Below, piece by piece: positions 10,606 to 23,439 of a stretch of DNA of 64,000 nucleotides. The notes beneath the pieces are model-generated. The model was not told the DNA's origin and made no database searches. It worked only from the letters and a program-made list of their open reading frames with translations. A program made the translations under genes and the position numbers. Positions within the stretch are counted from its first letter, which is position 1. Each line of letters opens with the position of its first letter. This DNA comes from Lophium mytilinum (lineage: Eukaryota; Ascomycota; Dothideomycetes; Mytilinidiales; Mytilinidiaceae). The stretch is taken from assembly GCA_010093605.1 (NCBI GenBank), contig MU004188.1, positions 1,622,341 to 1,686,340 on the forward strand, read 5' to 3'.

Positions 10606-12690
10606 ATGGAGGCCTCACGAGGACCCCCGCGGGTCAAGAACAAGGCCGCAGCACCCATCCAAATCAGCGCCGAGCAGCTTCTGCGCGAAGCTGTTGACCG
10701 ACAAGAACCAGGCCTGCAAGCGCCGACGCAGCGGTTTGCCGACCTCGAGGAACTCCATGAATACCAAGGGCGAAAGAGGAAGGAGTTTGAGGACTATGTA
10801 CGACGGAATCGGATAAATATGAACAATTGGATGCGCTATGCACAATTCGAGTTGGAGCAAAAGGAGTTTCGAAGGGCCAGGTCCATCTTTGAGCGCGCGC
10901 TGGATGTGGATTATACGTCGGTGGTGCTATGGGTTCGGTACATCGAGAGCGAGATGAAGGAGAGGAACATCGCGCATGCCAGGAACGTACTTGATCGCGC
11001 TGTGTCCTTACTCCCGCGAGTGGACAAGCTGTGGTACAAGTATGTTTATATGGAAGAGACCCTAGGCAATGTTGCTGGATGTCGTCAGGTTTTCGAGCGA
11101 TGGATGTCCTGGGAGCCTGAGCCAGCAGCATGGTCTGCATATATCAAGCTGGAGAGGAGATACAATGAGGTTGAGAGAGCCCGGCAATTGTTTCAAAGAT
11201 TCACCACCGTTCATCCAGAGCCACAGAATTGGATCAAGTGGGCACGTTTCGAGCAAGAGAATGGCACCAGCGATCTGGTTCGGGAGGTGTATGGCATGGC
11301 TATTGAGACCCTTGGAGACGACTTCATGGACGAGAAGCTGTTCATGAGCTACGCCAAATTCGAGGCAAGTCTAAAGGAATTAGAACGCGCGAGATCAATC
11401 TACAAGTTCGCTCTCGATCGGATGCCCCGTTCCAAATCAGTCAATCTGCACAAGGCCTACACCACGTTCGAGAAGCAGTTCGGCGATCGGGAGGGGGTGG
11501 AAGACGTCATTTTGTCCAAGCGGAGGGTGCAGTACGAGGAACAAGTCAAGGAGAACGGCAAGAACTACGATGCCTGGATTGATTATGCACGTTTAGAAGA
11601 GACTGCAGGGAACATCGACCGGGTTCGGGATGTCTACGAACGGGCTATTGCACAGATTCCACCCACCCAGGAGAAGCGGCATTGGAGGAGATACATCTAC
11701 CTATGGCTGTTCTACGCGCTCTATGAGGAAATGACGAGCAAGGATGTGGACCGAACGAGGCAGATATACCAGGAATGTCTCAAGCTTCTTCCGCATAAGA
11801 AGTTCACGTTTGCCAAGGTCTGGTTAATGGCGGCGCAATTTGAGATTCGCCAAGGTCAGCTCCAAGCCGCTCGGAAGACGCTGGGGAGGGCGATAGGGAT
11901 GTGCCCGAAGGATAAGCTATTCAAAGGCTACATTGAGCTCGAGCTCAAGCTTTTTGAGTTTGTAAGATGCCGGACGCTGTACGAGAAATACATTGAATGG
12001 AACCCCGCGAATTGCCAGGGATGGATAAAGTTTGCGGAACTAGAGCGCGGTCTCGATGACCTGGAAAGAACCAAGGCGATCTTCGAACTCGCTGTGGACC
12101 AACCACAACTGGACATGCCTGAATTGCTGTGGAAAGCCTACATCGACTTCGAGGAGGAGGAAGGCGAGTACGACGCCACGAGGCAGCTCTACGAGCGGCT
12201 GCTGCAGAAGACAGACCACGTCAAGGTCTGGATCAGCTGGGCTCAGTTCGAGATTGGGGTACCTGATGACGAAGAAGAGGTGGACGAGGACGAGGAGAGG
12301 CCGGTCAGCGAGGAGGCGAAGGCGAGAGCACGGAAGATCTTTGAGCGGGCGTACAAGAGCATGAAGGAGAAGGATCTGAAGGAAGAGGTATGTTTCCCCT
12401 CCAAAGGTACTTTCACAGGGCACATGCTAACTGTCACACAGAGAGTCGCTCTACTCAACGCATGGAAGTCGTTCGAGACAACTCACGGAACGGCAGCCGA
12501 CCTAGAGAAGGTAGACGCCCAAATGCCGCGCAAGGTCAAGAAGCGGAGGAAGTTGGACGACGACTCGTTCGAAGAATACATGGACTACGTGTTCCCGGCC
12601 GACGACGAGAGCGCGGCCAAGATGTCGAAGCTGCTGCAGATGGCGCACAAGTGGAAGCAGGAGCAGGCCGGCCAGAATGGTGGGTCGTAG
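10606..12690 (+). CDS. clf1: Pre-mRNA-splicing factor Clf1/Syf3 (crooked-neck type, HAT repeats)
   Basis: Scaffold protein of the NineTeen/Prp19-associated complex of the spliceosome, nuclear. The open frame is continuous, but 12388-12441 has a clear intron (GTATGT donor, GCTAAC branch, CACAG acceptor), so the spliced product is 676 residues. The protein consists almost wholly of half-a-TPR repeats from about residue 60 to 590, each with the W..Y/A..E and R/IFERAL pattern (for example [19 protein letters not shown], then SIFERALDV). The C-terminus has a basic patch ([19 protein letters not shown]) typical of the family. Length matches fungal Clf1. The start ATG follows CCGCCACC, a strong context. 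Confidence 0.95.
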   Translation: MEASRGPPRVKNKAAAPIQISAEQLLREAVDRQEPGLQAPTQRFADLEELHEYQGRKRKEFEDYVRRNRINMNNWMRYAQFELEQKEFRRARSIFERALDVDYTSVVLWVRYIESEMKERNIAHARNVLDRAVSLLPRVDKLWYKYVYMEETLGNVAGCRQVFERWMSWEPEPAAWSAYIKLERRYNEVERARQLFQRFTTVHPEPQNWIKWARFEQENGTSDLVREVYGMAIETLGDDFMDEKLFMSYAKFEASLKELERARSIYKFALDRMPRSKSVNLHKAYTTFEKQFGDREGVEDVILSKRRVQYEEQVKENGKNYDAWIDYARLEETAGNIDRVRDVYERAIAQIPPTQEKRHWRRYIYLWLFYALYEEMTSKDVDRTRQIYQECLKLLPHKKFTFAKVWLMAAQFEIRQGQLQAARKTLGRAIGMCPKDKLFKGYIELELKLFEFVRCRTLYEKYIEWNPANCQGWIKFAELERGLDDLERTKAIFELAVDQPQLDMPELLWKAYIDFEEEEGEYDATRQLYERLLQKTDHVKVWISWAQFEIGVPDDEEEVDEDEERPVSEEAKARARKIFERAYKSMKEKDLKEEVCFPSKGTFTGHMLTVTQRVALLNAWKSFETTHGTAADLEKVDAQMPRKVKKRRKLDDDSFEEYMDYVFPADDESAAKMSKLLQMAHKWKQEQAGQNGGS

Positions 12691-13967
12691 TGCTTGGTCA
12701 CTGGCGTCAGGCTGGGACATGCCGGTATGAGTCTATTAATCTATTCAATCAATACCAATTGACGTCACTGCTCATGGACTCGCTACGGATGTTGATACAT
12801 GCTCGCTTCCTTCTGCATCGAGCAAGATTGTCTTGAAGGAGGCTGTGAAGGATGCCGTAGAGGAAGGCTACTACACCCTCCTAGCGACCTTATCTGTTCC
12901 GAGATGCGTTGTCCCAGGATGATGGCTGTCGACGAAACTCTACAGTCACCTGCAGTCTGAAAATAACCAGGTTGGGGTCTGACGTCGCGATTTGGCAAAA
13001 ACGTGCATCAGTGACGGCGCTGGACAAAGGTAGATATAGCAAACCTTGCGGAACATAATACCGCTTCTGGACAACCAACACCAGCACCAGTCAGCCAGAC
13101 GTGAGGGGCCTCCCGATAGTGATAGCGGCGAGTGCTGATAGTGCAAGCCTAACAGGGCGGGCCGGGAGTGGTGCAGCGTGTCCTGGGTGGCTGCAGATCG
13201 GGCCACCAACAGGCTGACAAGGACCCTGGAGACCCAAAGCACTGGCACGGGCGTGCGGACGGAATGCCGGCGGCCAGGCACTCGCTGAGATCGAGTGTCT
13301 ATTGGCGGCGGGCGCGATAACAGGCGGGCTGTTGGATATAAAAGAGCTGTGCTGCGCTGTTGCTGCAGACAAACGTCCAGCGCCCGCGGAGCCTCTGCAG
13401 GTTTCTTGTCGCCCTCACCGCCTCGAGCCTGGAACGCGACTCACTTCCCCTGCGTGTAGAAAGCTTCGTGGAGAAAAGCTGCCGGGTTTCCTTTGGCTCG
13501 TCGTTGCTGGGTCGGGCAGGGCTGGTGGGGCAATCCGAAGAGCATTTTGCGGGACAGCGCGGGGCATCAGAGGCCGACTCGTAGGACACGGCGCTGCGAC
13601 AACTGTCAGAAAAAAAGAAGGGCCCCGTTATCAGCCGCGTTGCAGACGGCGCGAGCACGACAGCCGCGAGACTCACCCACCGCGCAGGCCGTCATATCGC
13701 TGCACGCTGGTGATAGTCGCCCGTGTGGTGCAGTCCGACGTCCACCAAACAGCATATATCTGCCCTCCTCCTCCTCAGCCTGTGCCCCTCTTCACTCCCC
13801 GCCACCAGCCTCCCTCCTCTTCCTCTACCTTGGCCTCCTTTCCCGCCTCTACGTCTTCCACTTCTTCCTCTTTTTCTGCGACCCCGCCTCCCTCACACGG
13901 CCTGAACCCATAACCGCCTCTATCTCGCCAATTGCGCGCCGGCTGCGCGTTACCCCCCTCCGCAAGC
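12691..13967. promoter_or_regulatory. Promoter and leader of the dehydrogenase gene
   Basis: About 1.28 kb without a convincing gene. The last 250 bases are strongly C/T-rich. Open frames here are GC shadows. A TATAAAA-like stretch lies near 13336. Confidence 0.35.
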
Positions 13968-15780
13968 ATGGGAAAGCCAAAGGTGCTGCTGCTGGGAGCC
14001 ATTGACCAGTACGTCCTCCCCCTCTCCCAGAAACCTCTTCCGATGCCGGCCCAGGCCCCATCGTATGAGAACGAGAGCCTCTACAGCTCGCACCCCCATC
14101 CATCCCTCTACGCCGTATTGTTATGCGTTGTCACACAATCCCCACCCATTCCTCCCCCCTACGAATTGCAGCGCCCAGTCTTACCAGGTTTCTTGCCATC
14201 ATTGTAGCGCGCACGAATCATGGAACTCGCTTTCCTCGCTCGCCGATCTCGTGGCCCCCGAGGCCCGCAGCCGCGCCGACTTTCTGTCCGAGTGTGGTGC
14301 CGGGAAGTTTGACGGCGTGGTCGCGACGTACCGCACGTTCGCGAGTGTGGAAATAACGGGCGTGTTTGACGCAGAGCTGGTGAAGTTGCTGCCGGAGAGC
14401 TTGAAGTTCATCTGCCATAATGGTGAGTGGGTTTTTCCCGCGGAGTTGGGTTCCTGCATTCTCTTTCTTCTCCTGTCAGAGTCAATTGCGAAGCGTGGTG
14501 TGTTGTTGTGATTTGATTTGCCGAGTGCGTGCTCTGTGCCTGTGGCGGTTGGAGGAAGATTCACCCGGATTCCCCGGTATTTTCCCCCAGCACTTGGCGT
14601 GCAGGTGGGCCACTCAGAGGGCGAGTATTTGGGGGCCTGTTCGGGGGCTTGATTGGCGCGGAGTTGTGGGCCTGATTGGGCGGTTGCGTTGAATGTTCTG
14701 CTTGTTCTGCGTGTTCTCCTGAAAGTCAACACCAGGTGTCTACTTCTTCTACCATTTGTATGGTTTCTTACACAATGGCTGCCAGGTGCCGGCTACGATC
14801 AAGTCGATGTCCATGCTTGCACGGAACGCGGTATCAAGGTCTCCAACGTCCCCACCGCGGTGGACGATGCCACAGCCGACGTCAACATGTTCCTGATCCT
14901 CGGCGCGCTCCGGGGCTTCAACACGTCGATGCTTGCGTTGCGTGAGGGCAAATGGCGAGGGAATCCACCGCCACCTCTCGGCCACGATCCGGAGGGCAAG
15001 ACGCTGGGAATATTGGGAATGGGCGGTATTGGCAGGAACCTCAAGAAGAAGGCCGACGCATTCGGCATGAAGGTCGTATACCACAATCGGAACAAGCTTA
15101 GCGAGGAGCTCGCCGGCGGAGCAGAATACGTTAGCTTCGAGACGTTGCTTGCCGACAGCGATGTCATCTCTCTCAATCTTCCCTTGAACGTAAGTTGTTT
15201 TCAGAGAGCACGAAGAAGCTTTGTGGGTGGGGTGGTACGATGTGCAGCTGTCCGCTCGCTTACGGTGATTCGTCGAGTCGCGGATGACTTGCAGCATCGT
15301 GAGACAGATCGTCAATGGGAGCGAAAGAAGACTAACTTCTCGGCTAGAAAAACACGCGCCACATGATCTCCACGAAGGAATTCGAGAAGATGAAGAAGGG
15401 CGTCGTGATTGTCAACACGGCTCGTGGTGCCGTCATAGACGAGGATGCGCTGGTCAAGGCCCTCGATGCGGGTGTCGTGTGGTCGTGTGGCCTTGATGTC
15501 TACGAGGAGGAGCCGAAGGTGCATCCGGGCTTGGTGGCGAATCCGCATGTCATGCTGGTGCCGCATATGGGGACTTGGACCTACGAGGTGAGTTTGCTAG
15601 TCTCCTTTCCAAAGCGATGGAGTCGCTTGGCCGGCGACAAGAGAAAAAGCAAAAAAGAAAGACGCTGACCAATACCTACAGACCCAACTCGCCATGGAAG
15701 AGTGGAACATCGGAAACGTGCGCGCCGCTCTCGAGAAGGGCAAGATGAACAACGTCGTCCCCGAGCAAGCTGACGTTTGA
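13968..15780 (+). CDS. D-isomer-specific 2-hydroxyacid dehydrogenase (glyoxylate/hydroxypyruvate reductase-like)
   Basis: NAD(P)H-dependent reductase of 2-oxoacids such as glyoxylate; probably cytosolic, as no targeting signal is seen. Five exons: 13968-14008, 14208-14422, 14786-15189, 15348-15587 and 15682-15780, giving 332 residues, normal for the family. The Rossmann motif GILGMGGIGRNLKK lies near residue 158. The catalytic Arg is in NTARGAVID (about residue 246), the Glu in DVYEEEP (about 274) and the His in VPHMGTWT (about 292), so the triad is complete. HNGAGYDQVDVHACTERGI spans an exon junction, which supports the 363-nt second intron. The first exon carries only MGKPKVLLLGAID. The exact substrate cannot be told from sequence. 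Confidence 0.9.
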
Positions 15781-18700
15781 ACTTCCCTCATTCCCCATTG
15801 CGCCATCCCATCAATTTCCATACTTCAAGTATTCCAATTTGCAAAACGCCTATTGCCGAAGCTAGGCTAGGCTGTGTTTAAACGGGCGGGCGGGCCACAA
15901 ACTACGGAATGGAAAGGAAAAAAGCGGCTTTGCGATTGCGTACTGTGCTTTTTTTGCTACTGCCTACATGAGGGATCGGCCCTGGGAATGTTGCTGGGTT
16001 CCGACTACAAATGATTATGCATGACAGACGCACCTGGGCCTTTCAGGGCTGGGCAAATCGGAGTCCAGGTAGCTTTTAGATAGAAGGGGATGAGAATAGG
16101 AAATAGATAGACTACACTGCCTAGTGTGCTTCAGACTTCGCTTGTGGCGATTGGCTTGCCGGTTTGATGTTTGAGATGGTAAGGGGACAGGGGGTTAATT
16201 TGGTGGGAGTGACAAGTCGCTGTGAGGTTTTTCGCCGTTCAGCCTTAGAAAGTCGCTCGCCTTTTCGACAAAGTTGCTTTTTCGCGTACGGGGGACCTAA
16301 ATGACGCGTCCTGTCTCCGCTTATCTGATCGTGCCTTTTTGGCGTGGGGAGATCGGTGAGACAAAGTTGGGAAGCGCAGCAACACATTTAGCTACACCCA
16401 CCTACCGTACCTGTCCTACTGCATGTACAAATTCAGGCTAATATGTCAACTCGCGCGTTTTCTTCGGTACAGCACGTCCTCCCTGTCAGCCTCGTGTTTG
16501 ACGAGCTGTCAATCCGTCAAAGTCAAATCAGCCCGGGTTCCTGCATGGCCGGCGTAACTGTCGGTCGGACTGGCAACTCGCGACAATGGCCTTCGTGGCT
16601 CTGAACAGGCAAGTATCCGAGCGTGGAGGCGGGTCGGGTCGATCATTTGGCGAACCAACAGGATGCCGCGGCGCGAGGGCGAGGTGTTTGCGGAGAAGGG
16701 AAGGGGGGAGACTTTCACAAGCAAAATTGGGTGAGTGAGGATGCGCGATTCAGGAGGTCGAAGGTGCTCGCTGGCTGGTGCCTAAGCCAAGTGCTGAACT
16801 AAATGATGAAGACATGGGCAGGCTGGAACGATTTCCACGTGCTCGCGTTATTGTCCTATTTGAAGTGGCGGGGTTCTTGCCAGACATTCTAGTTTTCCAA
16901 TTCACGGGATGCTGGGACTCGGGAGACGCGTTGCTCGCTTTCGGCTTACTCTCAGTAGGATAGGCTAGACGAGATGTGGTTGGCGGGTTCGTCTCGTGAA
17001 AAGACGCAAGCTGGACGTTTTCTAGAAGCTGTTCGTCCCGCAGTCGCCGCTTCAAGGTTCATCCCTGAGGAGCGTAGCGATGGCTGATCACTACGGATGT
17101 GCGTCGTGGATGGGCATTTCGTCTCGTCTCAACTTCTCGCGCTCGCTCCAAGTCCGACGCTCATGCCCGTTTCAATCGCTACACGCCGAGCTTGCTCGAG
17201 ATAATTCTGACGGGTCTTGACAACTCGTATGGTACAGATGCTGCTCGCATCCCCTTACTAACCTCACACAGTGACACCGAAGCCCCTGCCCGGACCGACG
17301 TGCCACGAGCGGTTCGGCTCGTTCTTCAGCTGGTAGTTTTGCCGTTTGCTACAGTTGTGGCCTGTATTACAGAGGTCCCGCGAGTGGTCAGTGTCACTGG
17401 CCAGGTTTCATGTGGGCCAGCTGTCAGTTGTCAATATCGTAGTACTGCCTTTACCCGTCTGTTTTGACAGTGACAGCTCCGGCGGAGCCAACCCCGTGTG
17501 GCACAGAACGTCCACATACATTCACCAAAGCTCTTAGCCTGCGTCTGGTATATCCGCCGTCGTCACCTCGAACAGCGGGTGCGTCAGTGGGTGCTTCTGC
17601 CTGCCACTCGTATACTCATCCCGCATGGTCTGATACCTGATATCGAGACCTGCCTAGCCAGGAGTGATGAGGACTGGAAGCAGAAAGCGATACATCGGGG
17701 ACGCGGTTGAACCGCGGCACGGAATCTCATGTAGGCTTCCGCTGTCAGCACATCCGCAATTTTGTGGTTGTGCAGAGCTGGAGGATGGCCGGCCCGCGAA
17801 TTGCCTTTACCCTGCCCGCCACGCCCGCGCCCTGGTCCCGCTTCTATCGAGAAGCATGGGAGAGGGTTGGGATCGTTGGCCTGCTTGGGCCATGATCGGC
17901 AGCTGTGTTTGGTATGGTCGTGTTTAAGCGCATCCTACCGAGTCCCAGGATGGAGTGAGAGAGGAATAGAGGGAGGCCCAGTGGCAAACCTGCATCGGCT
18001 CAACTTCATCGAAGCTATCACACAGATCCTAGGTAAACGGGCGTAAGCTTCTCGCTCACATCACTTGGTGGTCTCAACGCCACCGAGGACCACGGCTCTG
18101 TTGTTGGTGGAGAAACCCCGAACGCGAGGGGGCCGAGTTCACGTTTAGCTAGTCAGTATATCTGCGCGCTCAACGGCCAAATCTGGTGGCTGGCGCACGG
18201 CAATCTAACTGAGGCTTCGGCGCCAGGCCTGGGAGCACACCTGCGGGACCTTTTCGTGCTCCTGGCGTCTCGTCTCGCGTGCTGGCTGCTGTGTCGGAGT
18301 GGTCCTTTTGCCATCACCCACCCAGCGCCTTGAAACGCGTGCTGTGCGGAGGGACGAAGAGAGCGCCGGATGCCAGGTTCTGCAGTGGTGGGTAATATGG
18401 CCAAGGCTGAGAGCAGCCTGGCGACATGGCCGCGACATTCCACAACGGGCGGGCTACCGGCCGCTTGCACACGGGATGGAGCGCAAAGGCGATGGATGAG
18501 TGAGAGAGGTGCAGGATGACACCCTTGACACGCGTGCCCATGCGCCTGGCGAACAGTTCCACTCTGCCTCGTCGATAGGAACATGCTACATCGAGACTCG
18601 CCGCTCTGCTGGGCCGTAGAGGTCTCCCTAGCAGCCCCAGCACCACCCGGCACACGCAGGCTGAGATTGCGGCCTCTGGACGGCATCTGGCGCGGTGAGA

Positions 18701-19129
18701 CCAGTGACGAGGTTTCGTCTGCGTGGATTCGGAGCACGGAAGCAGCTGGGCGCACGGCACGGGCAGCCCCCGCATGGGCATGACGGGCAGCGGGCGGGCG
18801 CGCAGAGGCCTGGAGGCTGTGTGGACATGGCCGACTGGCGGAAAAGATGCTGGAGCGCCCCTGGAGAACGAGCTGGCGGGTGTCAAGGTTGACGGGACGT
18901 TGTCGAGAATTCGAGCCAGGCCTGTCCCAACACGGCCTAGCGCACTTTTCTCAAGGCCTTCCTTCTCTTCCGTTGCCAGACTCTCCACGTCTTCCATCCC
19001 ATCCATCGCCTCACCCGCGTCCAGGCCTGTCGTCGCCCGGCATCGCTGCAGCACTCGCCTTCGACGCGCTCAAGGACTAACTTCTCTACAGCGCGCGCCA
19101 GCGATAGTCGCCTGAGGCCTTTCGCTACC
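15781..19129. other. Gene-poor 3.3-kb stretch
   Basis: GC-rich with many overlapping open frames on both strands (largest on the minus strand at 18153-18755 and 18314-19054), none with recognisable domains, plausible introns or consistent codon use. No tRNA or 5S-like signature and no clear tandem repeat seen. Treated as non-coding or containing an unrecognised gene. Confidence 0.4.
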
Positions 19130-20031
19130 GTGCAAAGCAAGGATTCCTCTAAATCTTCGCTTCCATCAAGCGAGCAGCAGCCCTCCAACGTCAGGTACGT
19201 CCTCGATGCACACCCTCCAATACACACCTCCAACTATCAACACCCCCCTCCACCACCTCGCCCTCAGGCCTGCCCGCTGTCGCTGCTGCTCCGCTCGTCC
19301 GCGCACACGGCGGCCCTGCTGCTGCCACGATGCCAGCCCGCAAGAGGGTAGTGGGCTGTCATGCCGTCGGCGCACCGCCACCGCAGGCAGTTTTACACGC
19401 AGCCTGCACTGACCTGCCCGTCTGGACGTTAGGTCGGCGGCAGGCCAATCAGGTGGCCGGCAGCGCCCTTCTTTTCAGCGCATATTGCTCGCATTCCAGA
19501 CGCAACCATGCCGCCCGCTTCTCCCCCCGGCCGTCTCGCGTCCAAGTCGCCATCAAGCCCCATCATCAAGCCGCCCTCCAGCATTTATCGCGCCCGCGGG
19601 CCTCAGCAGCCTGCAGCGCGCGTTGCCGGGCGCCAGAAGTGTGCATTGCTGATCGCGTCTGCTCTCCAGGTAGTTTCACTCATCTCGCCGTGCCTCAAAC
19701 CGAGGTCCCCTAATAAGCGCACCCCCCTGGATTCGACCTCGCCGGCCCCGATCCGCCCGATAGGTACGCCATCTGCGTCTCGGCCTGCCTTCCGCTGTCT
19801 CCCCCTTCTCGTCAAGCTTTTCGCTTCGATCCCTAGACTCGCCTGCGCCCGTTGTCCATCACAAGCAGTTCGTCCCATCTTCTCCACGCGCCAGCAGGGC
19901 ATCGACTCCCACTGCCGGGTGGCACCATAGCGGCCCATTCACCGCCAGCCGTGCATGTCACACGATTACCACAAACCACAGACGTCTGTTGCGCCCTGCT
20001 CTCCTGGCCGTCGCAGCTTGAACTGGCGAGC
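19130..20031 (+). promoter_or_regulatory. Probable long 5' leader of the Zn2Cys6 gene, with upstream ORF
   Basis: C-rich leader-like sequence with splice-donor-like sites (GTACGT near 19196). An ATG at 19508 opens a 140-codon frame that ends at 19930, about 100 bases before the main start. The frame has no recognisable domain. Long leaders with upstream ORFs are common for fungal regulators; transcription of this stretch is inference. Confidence 0.35.
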
Positions 20032-22214
20032 ATGGCCGAGCAGAACACCTCGCAGGCCAGACAGCAGTCGCAGTCCTACCCATCGCCGCATTCCTACCCG
20101 TCGCCCTCCATGCAGCCCACCTACACCTACCCGCCGCCTCAGGGCCAGCAGTCCCAGGAGCCCTATCGCGCCTCGCCCACAGGCTCCAACATGTCGCTGC
20201 CGCCATTGAACCTGCCGCCCATCCGTCTCCAGGATGGCCAGGGACAACCTCCGCCGCAGCACCAGCCTGGGCAGCAGCCGATGGGCTCGCCGCTCCCGCC
20301 GTCGGTGCAGCCCATGAGCGCGTACTATCCCAACCCGAACCAGTCGCTGCCGCCGCCGGGCCAGCAGATGAACGTCACGTCGTCGCCGCACCAGCTCGCG
20401 ATGCGATACCAGCTACCACCGCATCAAGGCGAACAGAGGATGATGTCGGGTGGAAGGCACAAAAAGGAGATCAAGCGGCGGACAAAAACGGGATGTCTAA
20501 CGTGTCGGAAGCGGAGAATAAAGGTGAGTCGCGATCTGTTTACGCGTTGTCCCAATGGCGCGATGTTGCGACACGATCCAGGATGAGGGTTGGAGTCGCG
20601 ACTTTGGACGACCTGCCGTCGTCGTAACCGAGCCACCAAAGAAGCGAACCAAACCCTCACCAGCTCAAATCCAACCGCACCTGTTGCCGCGACCGGTCGC
20701 TAATTCATCGCAGTGCGACGAAGCACATCCCACGTGCCGTAATTGCCAGAAGAGCAAGCGGGAGTGCTTGGGCTACGACCCCATCTTCAAACAACAGCCC
20801 GGGCCCGCCCAAATCCAGCCTGCGCCCAGCGCTGCTCAACTCCAACCCTCAATACCCGCCTCTGCACCCCCGCCACCAGGTGGCTACGCCCACGTGCCAC
20901 AGGGTTACGCTCCCGCTGTCACGGCAGGGTACGCGCCGCCTCCGACGTCCGGTGGGCATCCGCATCCGCCATACGATCAGTATAACTCCGCTATCGACCC
21001 GGCCCTAGCTGCGACGGATCCGGCCCTGCAGGGTGGACCGCCGCCGTACAATGGCTCCGTGCCACCTGGGTTCAGGCCAGCGGTAGGAAGCGCAAGCCCG
21101 TACTCCTCCATCGCCTCAGATGCACATCCCGTCAAGGGTGAGTGACCTTTCCGAGCACTGCGTTGTTTTGTGCTTTTCGCCATTAATGATCTGAGCAGCA
21201 ACTGACTAACTTCGCTTCTTCAGCAAAGCGGATAAGGATCAGTGACACCTTTTCCACCAACGGACACGCTCCTCCGGAAGTGCCTCCTCGAACCGCCCCA
21301 GTCACCGAGCCAGAAGACAATGAACTCACCGAAGTCTACACCAAAGATTACGTCAACGGCCTGTGTCACATCCTAGAGACAGACTGGTTCATCACCAACA
21401 ACAACGGTCTTCACAGGATGATGACTGACAAGGACTTGCATGAGGAAGCCCTGTTTTTTGTAATGACGTGTCGAAGCTACGATAGCCAGCGTATAGACTT
21501 GGCGAACCAGATTACTAGCCAGGAAATCCGTCTAGTTTGGCGGTTCCTCTGCGTCTGTAGGCAGTCACTCCCATCCACAAACGGAATTAATGGATCCGCT
21601 CCTGTCAAGGAAGAGGATGACCTGCCTGTCCGAGAAGCTCGCGGACGACTTGAAGTACTGGAAGCGCTCTTGACCAACGAAAGGCTGGAATCGAACCCCC
21701 TTCTCAGGATCGCCTATCCAGCTACTATCGACCAAGTGAAGAAGGCACAGGTTGACTTCTGGGCGCACCTCGGCGATTTCGTCGTCAATGTGGACAACGA
21801 GTCAGCTCCTCCTGACGCGGTAGAACGGTCTCTCGCCGCTATGAGAGACATTCTGCAGCAAATAGAAGCCCGAGATGTGATCTACTCTATTGCCATCGCA
21901 CGAGTCGCCGGAAATCGTGTCCCGGGGTTTCCCCACAATCTACCACCTCCGAGGAGCAACGACCCGAATGACGACGTAAACAAACTGAACATTGCAAGGG
22001 GCTTCATCACCGACGAGTCCAAAGCTAGCACCCAACAAGTCATCACTCGAATCTGCGAAATGGCCTTGACATCCTGGAGAGTCAGCCGGTAGAGTCAGCT
22101 GCAATTCTGTTATTTTGATCGATATTGGTTTCTTATCCCTTACTCAGACAAAACGACACACCACTCCTCTACGAAATCCAACGACACATGCGACACGAAG
22201 TTCCCGCTTCGTGA
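20032..22214 (+). CDS. Zn(2)Cys(6) transcription factor
   Basis: Nuclear DNA-binding regulator. Four exons: 20032-20523, 20714-21137, 21224-22088 and 22148-22214, giving 615 residues. The last short exon is inferred from a good donor (GTAGAG), a TACTCAG acceptor and an in-frame ending; otherwise the protein stops four bases into that intron. The binuclear cluster is split by intron 1: cysteines at 155, 158, 165, 172, 175 and 182, spaced C-X2-C-X6-C-X6-C-X2-C-X6-C, preceded by the basic KKEIKRRTKTG. Residues 1-140 are Pro/Gln/Ser-rich, as is 190-300 (repeated GYAPP/GGY). The C-terminal half (about 320-600) is helical, and I recognise no exact family match, though it looks like the fungal-specific regulatory region. 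The target genes are unknown. Confidence 0.88.
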
Positions 22215-23011
22215 CGCAATAATCGAGCTATTGTCTCGTTTCGCACTTCGCTTGGCGACGACCGCCGGTGCGTTATGGATTCTCCCGTGGCTCCCTAACA
22301 ATGTACACCCTCCCTGTAGTGCCTTTTATTCCTTAATTGGTTGTACGCCCGGTTTTGAAAGCTCTCTCCGCGTACGCTTTTTCTGTTCCCCACTATTTTC
22401 CGGAATCAAAATACAGACCAGGTGCGCGCTTTTTCCACTGGACGACAAACCGCTTGGATTAGAACGTCTGAATCGGCCAGTCTTCTGTCACTTTCATTAA
22501 TGTCACCACTCCTTGTCCGAGCTGGCATGTGGAGCGCGAGCAGTGCATCGTGCCGTTCGGAATTTTTAAGGCGTTGCTCGAGCGACTGCGATGCCAGGCC
22601 TTGGGTTGGGGAGGCGGGGTGGCTCATTTGTAACTGTATCTTTTTCCAACTTAGCGATTCTCGGTTGGGGGGTTTATGATAGTAATTCGGACTGGCTGGG
22701 CTCTCTCTAAGGCTTTTTACGGGGCCGGCCTACTGTTAATATGTGTTAAAGTGTGTGTAGTCAACACCATCACTGGGGGGTGTTGTGGGATCTGGCATCG
22801 TCTGGTTAGACGGGTATGCAGTGGGGAACTTGGCGGCCAAAATGGAAAAAAGTTTAATATGACTCAAGTATCGAAATGTGCGTGTATCACACGGTTATTG
22901 GGGTTGGCGTGGTGAAATTCTGATTAGTTGACTGCAACGTGAATGCCGGCCAGGTTTTGGAGGTGGATTCTGTCACACTCTAGATTGGGTTGGTGGAAAT
23001 GGGCAGATGTT
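22215..23011. other. 3' region and intergenic
   Basis: No gene seen. The segment near 22988 (GGTGGAAATGGGCAG) recurs in similar form after the 107-bp array near 23417. Confidence 0.35.
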
Positions 23012-23439
23012 AGTACACTGAGATGTGCTAGCGGGAGCCAGTCCGTGCGATTTGAAGGCGGTTTGGGCATGTTATTGCACGAGGCTTCAAATTAGGCGTA
23101 AGAAAGGAGGTAAATTGTAGTGCACTGAGATGTGCTAACAGGAGCCAGTCCGTGCGATTTGAAGTCGGTTTGGGCATGTTATTGCACAGGGCTTAGAATC
23201 AAGAGCAAGAACTAAGGTAAATAACAGTGCACTGTGATGTGCTAACGGGAGCCAGTCCGTGTAATCTGAATTCAGTTTGGGCATGTTATTGCACGAGGCC
23301 TTGAATCGAGAGCAAGAAAGGAGGTAAATTACAGTGCGTTGAGATGTGGTAATGGGAGCCAGTCAGCGTGATCTGGAGTGAGTTTGACATATTATTGGAC
23401 AACACTTCAAATCAAGCCGGTGGAAATGGCAGTTCAGAG
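23012..23439. repeat. Tandem repeat, 107-bp unit, four copies
   Basis: Copies start with AGTGCACTGAGATGTGCTA at 23012, 23119, 23226 and 23333, an exact 107-base period. Each contains GGGAGCCAGTCCGTGYGATTTGAA and GGTTTGGGCATGTTATTGCAC. The first three copies are close to each other; the fourth is more diverged (GAGTTTGACATATTATTGGAC). The constant period without indels suggests a fairly recent expansion followed by point changes. Confidence 0.9.

Noticed and set aside
13302-13913. 203-codon frame upstream of the dehydrogenase
   Set aside because: C/T-rich leader sequence; other frames are equally open.
18153-19054. Long overlapping minus-strand frames (200 and 246 codons)
   Set aside because: Arg/Pro/Ser-rich translations in several frames at once, which is the mark of GC-rich non-coding sequence.
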